From assembly GCF_000264295.1 (NCBI RefSeq), contig NZ_AJXT01000043.1:86242-150241 (forward strand): 64,000 bases of DNA. The letters are read 5' to 3'. Source of the stretch: Rhodanobacter spathiphylli B39 (GTDB lineage: Bacteria > Pseudomonadota > Gammaproteobacteria > Xanthomonadales > Rhodanobacteraceae). The translations under genes and the position numbers were made by a program. The notes under the pieces were generated by a model that saw nothing but the letters and a program-made list of their open reading frames with translations, ran no database searches and was not told where the DNA came from. Below are positions 40,711 through 48,001 of the stretch, piece by piece (within the stretch, counting starts at the first letter, position 1; the number at the start of each line of letters is the position of its first letter).

Positions 40711-42243
40711 TCAGACACGGGCCGGCTCAATTCGCCGGTCCCGCTTCGGCGACGACATGGCGAATTTTTTCCCGACCGCCAGGCAGGCCTCGGCGAGCCG
40801 TGTCCCGGCCCGCTTGAGGGCCGCCTCGGACACCCCCGCATAGCTCAGCACCAGGGTCACGTGATCGGGTGGCGTGCGATGGAAGCACTCGGCGGAACGG
40901 ATGCGCACGCCGCGCGCCAGCGCCTCGGCCAGCACTGCCGCGGTGGCATGGCGTGGCAACCGGGGCAAGTGCACGAAAAGCGATCCCCCCGCCACCGCGT
41001 CGGTCACCGTCATGGCGTCGCCGAGACGCGCATGCAGGGCTGCGTGCAGCGCCCGATGGCGAGGCGCCAGGCGGTGGGCGATGCGCCGCAGATCGCGCAG
41101 ATACTGGCCGCTGTTGATGCACGCCGCAAGCACGTGCTGCTGCATCGATACGCTGCCGCGATCAGCCAGCCACTTGACCGCCAGGAACCGCTCGCGCAGC
41201 TGGCGCGGCACCAGCATGTAGCCCAACTGCAAGGCTGGAAACATCGAACGGGCGAAGCTGCTGACATGGATGACCCGGCCATGCCGGTCCAGCGACCACA
41301 AGGACGGAGCCGTGCGCACACCGAAGCGGTGTTCGCAATCGAAATCGTCCTCGACCAGGACCGCATCGTGGGCACAGGCCCAATGCAGCAGTGCCCGGCG
41401 CCGATCCTCGGGCATGACCACCCCGGTCGGGAACTGGAATGACGGCGACACGTTGAGCAATCGCACGCCATCGAGCGCCGCGGCATGGCGGTCGATGTCC
41501 ATGCCGCGCGAGTCGACCGGACACGGCACGATCCGCGCGCCGATCGCCTCGAAAGTGTGGCGCACGCTCCAGTGACAGGGCTCCTCCACGCCGACACCAT
41601 CGTCTTCGTCGAGCAGGACGCGGGCGATCAGATCGCGTGCCTGCTGGGCGCCGCTGACGATCAGGATGTCGTCCGGATCGACCTCGATCGCCCGCTCGAC
41701 CCCCAGGTAGCCGGCGACCGCCTTGCGCAGCTCGATGGCGCCCTGCAGTTCCGGGAAGTCGGGCGTGTCGCGACGACGCAGCAAGGCCACCAGGTTCTGC
41801 TTCCACGCCTTGAGACTGCGCGGATCGGACTTCACGCGCGGCTGCGCCAGATCGACCAGCCCTCCTTCGATCACGCCCGTGTCGAGCGCCGGCAGATTCC
41901 TCTCCGGCATGGCGGGCAGCACGGCCCGCCGGGCCAGGCGGGAAAGCCGGGGTTCTCCCGGCGCCGCGACTGACTCGTCGAGCGGCGTGCCGCCGGTGGA
42001 TGCGTCGATGCGACGCGCACACACGTAGGTACCGCTGCCCGAGCGCGACTCCAGGTAGCCCTCGCTTTCCAGCTGGTCGTAAGCCATCAGCACGACCGTG
42101 CGCGAAACCCCCAGGGCGAGGGTCATCGAGCGGGTGCCGGGCAGGCACGCGCCTGCCTGGAAACGACCGGCATCGATATCGCGCCGGATCGACTCGGCGA
42201 TCCGGACATACATCGGCTTGTCGTCTTGCCGCCTGTTCGCCAT
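40711..42243 (-). CDS. MocR/PdxR-type GntR regulator lacking the PLP lysine
   Basis: A 510-residue fusion of a GntR winged-helix domain (residues 10-75; RIAESIRRDIDAGRFQAG, RTVVLMAYDQLESEGYLES) and a fold-type I aminotransferase-like domain (about 130-490). The Schiff-base lysine in the usual SFSKTLFPxLRLGY motif is Arg332 here (SSFARSMFPALQLGY, codon at 41248-41250). The PLP-stacking segment reads EEPCHW instead of DPGYPG, and the SPSHQFPTG His is Phe. It therefore probably cannot form the internal aldimine and may sense another ligand. It diverges from the TAP-like hydrolase, its likely target. Confidence 0.85.
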   Translation of the reverse strand: MANRRQDDKPMYVRIAESIRRDIDAGRFQAGACLPGTRSMTLALGVSRTVVLMAYDQLESEGYLESRSGSGTYVCARRIDASTGGTPLDESVAAPGEPRLSRLARRAVLPAMPERNLPALDTGVIEGGLVDLAQPRVKSDPRSLKAWKQNLVALLRRRDTPDFPELQGAIELRKAVAGYLGVERAIEVDPDDILIVSGAQQARDLIARVLLDEDDGVGVEEPCHWSVRHTFEAIGARIVPCPVDSRGMDIDRHAAALDGVRLLNVSPSFQFPTGVVMPEDRRRALLHWACAHDAVLVEDDFDCEHRFGVRTAPSLWSLDRHGRVIHVSSFARSMFPALQLGYMLVPRQLRERFLAVKWLADRGSVSMQQHVLAACINSGQYLRDLRRIAHRLAPRHRALHAALHARLGDAMTVTDAVAGGSLFVHLPRLPRHATAAVLAEALARGVRIRSAECFHRTPPDHVTLVLSYAGVSEAALKRAGTRLAEACLAVGKKFAMSSPKRDRRIEPARV

Positions 42244-42360
42244 CCATGCTCCCGGGGCGGCTCGAAGTGGTTACATCGAAAAAACGGGCGACCGGTCATT
42301 TACGCCCCCGCCAGCCCTGCAGATCATCATGCCATGGCCACTGACCGGGGAAGCACCACG

Positions 42361-44004
42361 ATGAAGTTGTTCAAGTTGTCCGCACGCAGGCTGGCGGTGT
42401 TGATCGGTTGCGTAGCGTGCTCGGGGCTGGCGAATGCCAGGGCTACGGACGATCACTCGACCGATCCGGCCTACGCCAGGTACTACCAGCAGGCGGTGAA
42501 CTGGGGCGGCTGTCCGCCTTCGTTGTTCACCGATGGAAGCACGATCCAGTGCGCCCTGATCACCGTGCCGATCGACTGGGCCGACCCGAGCCACGGCAAC
42601 ATCACCATCGGCATCTCCAGGCCGCTCCATTCGCCGTCCCACGCTCGCCTGCTGCTGGTCAACGCCGGCGGCCCGGACAACTCCAGCGCTTCGCAGGCGG
42701 AGATGCTCGAGCAGTTGCAGCCGCAAGTGCAGGCCAATCACCTGGTGGTCGGCGTCGACCTGCGCGGCATCACCGATGGCCTGGGTACCCAGGTGAGCTG
42801 CGACTATGCACCGCGCAGCGGCGCCGAGAATTTCATGGACGGCGACAGCCGCAATCCCACGGCCGCCAGCGTGCAGGCACAGCAGGACTGGTGGCATCGT
42901 TCGATCAGCGCCTGCCTGCAACAGCACGCCACCTTCCTCAAGAGCATCAACACGCCCAACCACGCCCGCGACCTGAACCTGGTGCGTGCAGTGCTGGGCT
43001 TCCCCCGCGCCGACCTGCTTGGCGTGTCCAGCGGCAGCAGCCTGATGGCGTATGCCAACCGCCTGTTTCCGGACCGGTTCGAGCGCGTGGTGCTCGACAG
43101 CAACATGAACTGGTTGCACCTGGACTGGCAGCAGCAGGACTTGAAGCGGATGTCGATGGATCAGCTGAACGTGCAGCAGGCTTTCATTCCATTCATCGCG
43201 CGGCATGATGACCAGTTCCACATGGGCACGACGCCACAGCAGGTGATGACGACCTTCCAGCGGATCTACCAGGCCGCCTCGCAGCACCGCATGGGCAGCG
43301 TGACGCCGGACCAGGCGCTGGCTTCGCTCGATGGCACCGGCATGTGGGTGTTCTGGGATCTGCTGGTGTCACCGTCACTCGGCGCGATGTCGCAGGCGCT
43401 GGATGGCGACCCGGCACACATCGCCGCTGCCGAACAGATGGGCGCGATGACCTCGGTCGACCTGCGCAGCCAGCCCGGCTTCAACCCGATGGCCGACGTC
43501 CTGCAGTGCAACGACTCGGGCTCCACCGATACGCGCAGCATCGCCCGCAAGATCGCGGATGTCCGCACGAACTGGGCGATCGGCGCCTCCACCCTGATCG
43601 ACAAGTGCCAGCACTGGCCGTGGCGACCGGTGCTCGACCGCCTGCTGGAGTCGCGCACCAGGGTGCATGCGCTGATGGTGCAGAACGAGTTCGATCCGTC
43701 CACGCCCTACTCGGAGGCGCTCAAGGATCGCCTCCTCGACGGCCCCGCCGCGCGGATGGTGCTGGTCAACAACGCCACCACCCACGGCGTGATGTTCGAC
43801 GACAACAGCTGCACCACCGGCGCGGAGTTCGCCTATCTGAACTCAGGCGACATGCCTGCCCGCGACGTGGTCTGCCAGGCCAAGCCGATGCACTCCTTCG
43901 CCATGCAGGACGCTATGACCCACGAATACGGCTACCCCGCCGCGGGCTGGTGGCTGCCGCCCCCGCCGAACACGCATCAGGCGAACTGGCTGCTGGTGCC
44001 CTGA
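42361..44004 (+). CDS. TAP-like secreted alpha/beta hydrolase
   Basis: A 547-residue alpha/beta hydrolase with a signal peptide (about 1-27). The triad is visible: nucleophile Ser in LLGVSSGSSLM (GxSxG), Asp in VQNEFDPSTPYS and His in NNATTHGVM. Domain order and size fit the tripeptidyl aminopeptidase (TAP) family. The oxyanion-hole segment reads NAGGPDNSS where the family has NPGGPGGSG. It is divergent from the MocR-type gene; 117 bases lie between the starts. Likely a periplasmic peptidase or esterase; substrate unknown. Confidence 0.82.
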   Translation: MKLFKLSARRLAVLIGCVACSGLANARATDDHSTDPAYARYYQQAVNWGGCPPSLFTDGSTIQCALITVPIDWADPSHGNITIGISRPLHSPSHARLLLVNAGGPDNSSASQAEMLEQLQPQVQANHLVVGVDLRGITDGLGTQVSCDYAPRSGAENFMDGDSRNPTAASVQAQQDWWHRSISACLQQHATFLKSINTPNHARDLNLVRAVLGFPRADLLGVSSGSSLMAYANRLFPDRFERVVLDSNMNWLHLDWQQQDLKRMSMDQLNVQQAFIPFIARHDDQFHMGTTPQQVMTTFQRIYQAASQHRMGSVTPDQALASLDGTGMWVFWDLLVSPSLGAMSQALDGDPAHIAAAEQMGAMTSVDLRSQPGFNPMADVLQCNDSGSTDTRSIARKIADVRTNWAIGASTLIDKCQHWPWRPVLDRLLESRTRVHALMVQNEFDPSTPYSEALKDRLLDGPAARMVLVNNATTHGVMFDDNSCTTGAEFAYLNSGDMPARDVVCQAKPMHSFAMQDAMTHEYGYPAAGWWLPPPPNTHQANWLLVP

Positions 44005-44190
44005 GAGGTTGCGACTTCACAGCCTCGAAGCCCGGAGACGGCAGGACAGTGGATGGAGAGGGCACGGACGCCCGGGGCGAGACAACGCAGGAGCCGTTGC
44101 CCACCCCGAATCGGGGCGAGGCGGGCACCGTTGTTCATCGCCCACCGGAAACTGTCTCGGTGATCCGCCGACTGCCCGCGTTCCCCAGCC

Positions 44191-44586
44191 TCAGAAGTCC
44201 GACTTGGCGAAACGCGCGACACCCTGGTTCCTGCCCGGCGGATCGAGCGTGCTCAGGTCGAGTTCGATCGGCGTGCCGATCCAGTGCGCCAGCGTCGTGT
44301 GGTCGGCCAGGTCGTCATCGGTGAGCGGATGGACCAGCGCGGTGAGGCCGGAGGCTTCGATCAGCTTGAGGATGGCCGGCAGCGCTTCTCCGGTGTAGTG
44401 GATCTCGAACTGCGGGATCGGATGCGGGCCGGCCTTGCCGTCCTTGAGCTGGCCTACGAAGAGCAGCCGGGGGATCGCACCCAAGTTCATGCGATCGATC
44501 AGGTCACGCCGCACGGCCTCGGCCGCGGCACGCGTTTCGGAAGTGCAGTAGATGTGCGCGTGCCAGGGCGCTTCGTGTTCGCTCAT
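44191..44586 (-). CDS. DOPA 4,5-dioxygenase-family protein
   Basis: A 131-residue protein of the DOPA/aromatic-ring 4,5-dioxygenase family (PF08883 type): APWHAHIYC at the N-terminus, GPHPIPQFEIHY in the middle and ALVHPLTDDDLADHTTLAHW near the end supply the conserved His set. Start set by GGAGG before the ATG. It is the second gene of a leftward pair with the tautomerase (22-base gap); the LysR gene is divergent. It may open catechol-type rings; the substrate is inferred. Confidence 0.85.
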   Translation of the reverse strand: MSEHEAPWHAHIYCTSETRAAAEAVRRDLIDRMNLGAIPRLLFVGQLKDGKAGPHPIPQFEIHYTGEALPAILKLIEASGLTALVHPLTDDDLADHTTLAHWIGTPIELDLSTLDPPGRNQGVARFAKSDF

Positions 44587-44608
44587 GTCGATCCTCCGCT
44601 CGCCGGGC

Positions 44609-44794
44609 TCACGCATCCGCCATCAACTTGCCGGCCTTGGCCCAGCCGTCGCGCGGCACTTCGCTGATCAGAATATCCACGCTTTCCGGCGGACAGGCCA
44701 GCGTCTCGGCGGTGGCGCGGGTCACTTCGCGCACGAAGGCGCGCTTCTGTTCCACGGTGCGGCCGGGAAGCATTTCGAGGTGCAAGGTGGGCAT
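44609..44794 (-). CDS. 4-oxalocrotonate tautomerase-family protein
   Basis: A 61-residue tautomerase. The Met is followed by Pro2, the catalytic N-terminal base after Met removal, then TLHLEMLPGRTVEQKRAFVRE and ISEVPRDGWAKAGKLM. Family members are 60-70 residues. Start set by GGAGAACACC. Upstream of the DOPA dioxygenase-like gene; together they suggest an aromatic-catabolism step. Divergent from the LysR gene. Confidence 0.9.
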   Translation of the reverse strand: MPTLHLEMLPGRTVEQKRAFVREVTRATAETLACPPESVDILISEVPRDGWAKAGKLMADA

Positions 44795-44903
44795 GGTGTT
44801 CTCCGATGAGGCCCCGGATCGAGGCGGCGCCATGGTGCGCCCTGCCTGCACCTTGATAAACATGCCATGATTTGACCCATTTCAAACCCTCAGGTTGTCA
44901 ATC
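44795..44903. promoter_or_regulatory. Divergent LysR/tautomerase control region
   Basis: A 109-base gap between the tautomerase ATG and the LysR ATG, markedly AT-richer than its surroundings (for example 44852-44886). A leftward TTGAAA at 44881-44886 could be a -35 box, but no convincing -10 follows. LysR sites normally lie in such gaps; I see no clean T-N11-A dyad. Confidence 0.4.
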
Positions 44904-45803
44904 ATGAACAAGCTGGCCGGCATGGAGATGTTCGTCCGGGTGGTGGAAAGCGGCAGCTTCACTGCCGCCGCCGAGCTCAGCCGGGTCTCGCCCACCATGG
45001 TCGCCAAGCACGTGCGCGCCATCGAGGATCGACTGGGCGCGCGCCTGCTCCACCGCACCACCCGCCGGCAACAGCTCTCCGACGTGGGGCGGCTCTACTA
45101 CGAGCGCTGCAAGCAGGCGCTGGCCGACGTGGAACTGGCCGAGGCCAGCGCGTCGGAATTGCAATCCAGCCCGCGCGGCCGCCTGCGGCTGGTGTCGCCG
45201 GTGAGTTTCGGCAGCCACAGCCTGGTGCCGGCGCTGAGCGAGTACATGGCGCGCCACCCCGAGGTCGGCGTCGAACTGACGCTGGACAACGGTCGTCCCA
45301 GCCTCGTCGACGAAGGCTTCGAACTGGGCATCCACATCGGCGACATCAACGAGCCCGGCTTGGTCGCCCGCCCGCTGCAACCCTATCGTCGACGCCTGGC
45401 CGCGGCACCGGCCTACCTGGAGCGACATGGCCAGCTCGATCATCCGCAGCAACTGGTTGCACACGAATGCCTGGGCTTGTCGTACTGGCGGCGGCACGAC
45501 CTCTGGCGACTGGTCGGGCCCGCCGGAGCCACCTGCAACGTCGCCGTGCAGGGCCGCTTCACGGCGAACCAGGGCGATGCCCTGCGCATCGCCGCGCTGA
45601 ACGGCATCGGCATCGTGCTCCAGCCCGAGGCGGTGCTCGCCGATGACCTGGCCTCCGGCCGCCTGTTGCCGGTGTTGCCCGAGTGGTCGCTGGCGCCCTC
45701 GCCGATGTACCTGATCTATCCGCAGAACCTGCATCCCACCGCCAAGCTGCGCACCGTCATCGACTTCCTGGTCGAGCGGTTCGGTTCGTCGCCGAAGCAG
45801 TGA
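44904..45803 (+). CDS. LysR-family transcriptional regulator
   Basis: A 299-residue LTTR: N-terminal winged HTH (MNKLAGMEMFVRVVESGSFTAAAEL, AKHVRAIEDRLGARLLHRTTR) and C-terminal substrate-binding domain (about 90-295, RLRLVSPVSFGSHSLVPAL). The start is the ATG at 44904. It is divergent from the tautomerase/DOPA-dioxygenase pair and most likely controls it, the usual LTTR arrangement. The co-inducer is unknown. Confidence 0.88.
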   Translation: MNKLAGMEMFVRVVESGSFTAAAELSRVSPTMVAKHVRAIEDRLGARLLHRTTRRQQLSDVGRLYYERCKQALADVELAEASASELQSSPRGRLRLVSPVSFGSHSLVPALSEYMARHPEVGVELTLDNGRPSLVDEGFELGIHIGDINEPGLVARPLQPYRRRLAAAPAYLERHGQLDHPQQLVAHECLGLSYWRRHDLWRLVGPAGATCNVAVQGRFTANQGDALRIAALNGIGIVLQPEAVLADDLASGRLLPVLPEWSLAPSPMYLIYPQNLHPTAKLRTVIDFLVERFGSSPKQ

Positions 45804-45955
45804 CGGGATGCCTGCGCAGTCTGCCGCATCCGTTCCCTTGCATCGCGTGCAGCTCCGTTCGCCTGCTCCCACGAACCGCCGAACAAGTTTTCAGCCGTGA
45901 GGGTCGGCGACGATTCGCATCGAATCCCGTCCCTGGCCACTGTTCGCCGGCATCT

Positions 45956-46993
45956 TCAACGCTTCGCGTACGGCGCCACCTGGCTGCGCAGGATTTTCCA
46001 TTCCGCCGCGGTCAGCGGCAGCTCCGGGTATCGACGGCTGTAGTAGTCGGCAAGGTCGCCGCTGAACGGCCAGTCCGAAGCAGGCAGGAAATGGCGCAGC
46101 CCGATGCGCCGGATCAGCGCCACCAGCGCCTGCTTGTCGGCGGGACGGCTGTCGTCCCTCCACACGTCGGCAAGATCGAACCAGACGTGCCTGAATTTTC
46201 CGGGATGCCGGTCGAATGCGTCGGCAAACGCGCCCAGCGCGGACAGCGTGGCCTGGTCCAGTCCGCCCCAGCCTCCCGCGTGGGCGATCTGCACCGGGGT
46301 GTCGCCGGCTGCAGGGAGTACGTCCGCCAGGAATCGCTGCACGTCGCGTGCGCCGTAATCCATGCTTGCGGGGCGCAGATGGATCATGATCGCCAGGCGG
46401 GCGTCGGCCGCCGCGTGGAACACCGCCTTCAGCGCCGCCACGTCGCGGTCGCGTCGAAGGTTCACCCCGGACGCCGTGAGGTGGAGTTTGATGCCGGTCA
46501 CGGCGGGGTTGCCGCGCCAGCGCATGATTTCCGGCAGCGCGTCGGGCCTGAGTGGATCGATGGCCACGAACGCGCCCAGGCGACCACCGGATTCGCGCGC
46601 GAGATTCACGGTCCAGTCGTTGGCGGCGCGCAGCAGCGCCGCGGCGTCGGCGCGTTGCGGCACCATCATCGGGCTCTCGGCCAGGTAACCCGTCGACATC
46701 ACCAGCGCGCGCCGGACACCGGCACGATCCATCGCCCGCAGCAAGTCGTCAGGCGTCAACGGCGCGGTGATCGCCGGATCGCAGGCGCCATAACGCTCGA
46801 CGCTCTTGCAGTAGCCAGGCAGAAAGTCGCGGATCGCCGGCGAGTTCACGTGCACATGGTGATCGACGCGCACCGGTACCAGGCGATCTCGCGCCGGCAG
46901 CGCGCTGCATGCGGCCAGTGCCAGGACCAACGACGCCACGCAAGGCCGCATCAGCACCCGCGTGACTGCAGACCTTCCGACAGGAAAATGCAC
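45956..46993 (-). CDS. Amidohydrolase-family lipoprotein
   Basis: A 345-residue TIM-barrel amidohydrolase (amidohydro_2 group) exported as a lipoprotein: signal ending LALAAC (Cys29). Metal-site residues are visible in VRVDHHVHVNSP, GIKLHLTASG, IMIHLRPAS, VQIAHAGGWGG and FLPASDWPFSG. The start is a GTG at 46993 with GGGAGG 5 bases upstream; an ATG at 46951 has no such site. Substrate unknown; relatives decarboxylate or hydrolyse cyclic compounds. Confidence 0.82.
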   Translation of the reverse strand: MHFPVGRSAVTRVLMRPCVASLVLALAACSALPARDRLVPVRVDHHVHVNSPAIRDFLPGYCKSVERYGACDPAITAPLTPDDLLRAMDRAGVRRALVMSTGYLAESPMMVPQRADAAALLRAANDWTVNLARESGGRLGAFVAIDPLRPDALPEIMRWRGNPAVTGIKLHLTASGVNLRRDRDVAALKAVFHAAADARLAIMIHLRPASMDYGARDVQRFLADVLPAAGDTPVQIAHAGGWGGLDQATLSALGAFADAFDRHPGKFRHVWFDLADVWRDDSRPADKQALVALIRRIGLRHFLPASDWPFSGDLADYYSRRYPELPLTAAEWKILRSQVAPYAKR

Positions 46994-47155
46994 GTCGCCT
47001 CCCGACCTTCGCCGTACGTTTGACCATGTCGCCCGCGCGACATGCGTTGCGTTCGATGCTGCCCATCATCAAACGCCGTTTCCGTGTCTGCAATCGCGAT
47101 CCGTTCGGCGCCGGCCGATCCGCCGGGCTGCAGCCGCTGGTCGATGCGAACGCCT

Positions 47156-47386
47156 TCACCGCTGCTGTGGCGTGGGCGCGGCATCGGGCTCCCAGCGCAG
47201 CAGGTCGCCCGGCTGGCAGTCCAGCGCCTGGCACAGCGCGTCCAGCGTGGCCAGGCGGACAGCCTTGGCCCGTCCGTTCTTCAGCACCGCCAGGTTCGCG
47301 GGGGTGATGCCGATGCGTTCGGCCAGCGTGCCGACGGCCATCTTGCGCCGGGCCAGCATGACGTCGATGTCCACCACGATGGCCAT
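47156..47386 (-). CDS. XRE/YozG-type helix-turn-helix regulator
   Basis: A 76-residue Cro/CI HTH protein: MLARRKMAVGTLAERIGITPANLAVLKNGRAK and LDALCQALDCQPGDLL fit the short YozG group. It starts in the DUF2975 stop (TGATG overlap) and forms a two-gene operon with it. A palindrome in the operon promoter is the probable operator for this protein, so autoregulation is likely. Confidence 0.88.
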   Translation of the reverse strand: MAIVVDIDVMLARRKMAVGTLAERIGITPANLAVLKNGRAKAVRLATLDALCQALDCQPGDLLRWEPDAAPTPQQR

Positions 47387-47892
47387 CAGATCACCTCGTC
47401 CAGTTCGGACTGCAGATACCTGGCCCGGGAATCCAGCGCCACCGCCTGCTTGAGCAGCATCCGCAGCACCAGCACGATCAGCGCCACGCCGCCGATCACC
47501 AGCGAGGCGCCGCAGACCATCGCCACCAGGCCGGGAGCGATTTCGTCGCCCGGCGTGGTGCGGTTGCTGTGCGCGGCCACCACCGCGATGCCGAAGGTCA
47601 GCACCGAGGCCGCCGCGATTGCGCCGATCACGATGTCGACGTAACGGAATGCCGCCAGCGAAAACACCGTGCCGCGCCGGACCATGGTCAGCAGCCGCCA
47701 GATGCACACCGCGGTCACCTGCATCGTCAACACGCCCAGGATCACGATCACCACCAGCGGAATCCGCACGTCCGCCCGCGCCGATTCCAGGTCCTGCCAC
47801 AACAGCGGTGCGATCACCCCCTGCACCACCAGCGAACCCGCCAGGGCGATCGCGATCACCACCCGCAACGCCAGCACCGCAAGATTCCCCAT
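47386..47892 (-). CDS. DUF2975 membrane protein
   Basis: A 168-residue protein with four membrane helices in the DUF2975 layout: helix 1 LAVLALRVVIAIALAGSLVV, helix 2 VVIVILGVLTMQVTAVCIW, linker with GTVFSLAAFRYVDIVIGAI, and helix 4 with LVLRMLLKQAVAL. DUF2975 genes are regularly paired with small XRE regulators, as here. The ATG at 47892 follows GGGGAG; an ATG at 47907 lacks a site. Possibly the membrane half of a sensor pair. Confidence 0.85.
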   Translation of the reverse strand: MGNLAVLALRVVIAIALAGSLVVQGVIAPLLWQDLESARADVRIPLVVIVILGVLTMQVTAVCIWRLLTMVRRGTVFSLAAFRYVDIVIGAIAAASVLTFGIAVVAAHSNRTTPGDEIAPGLVAMVCGASLVIGGVALIVLVLRMLLKQAVALDSRARYLQSELDEVI

Positions 47893-47923
47893 TGCCGCTC
47901 TCCCCATATCGTATGGAGATCGC

Positions 47924-47951
47924 AATATATCGTAAAACGATAGATTTACAA
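47924..47951 (-). promoter_or_regulatory. Promoter of the DUF2975-HTH operon
   Basis: Leftward sigma-70-type promoter: -35 TTGTAA (47946-47951), 16-base spacer, -10 TATATT (47924-47929). It lies 32 bases before the ATG at 47892 in the only clearly AT-rich stretch nearby. The operator palindrome fills most of the spacer. Confidence 0.65.
47928..47942. promoter_or_regulatory. Operator palindrome of the DUF2975-HTH operon
   Basis: tatcgtaaaacgata: 6-bp perfect arms with a 3-base centre, inside the promoter spacer. A second copy of the half-site atatcgta at 47906-47913 lies exactly 21 bases from the one at 47927-47934, two helical turns, so cooperative repressor binding is plausible. Confidence 0.6.
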
Positions 47952-48001
47952 TGAAGAACGATGTCACCGACGTATCGATCGGAGCCGCGCTCCGACCCGC
48001 C

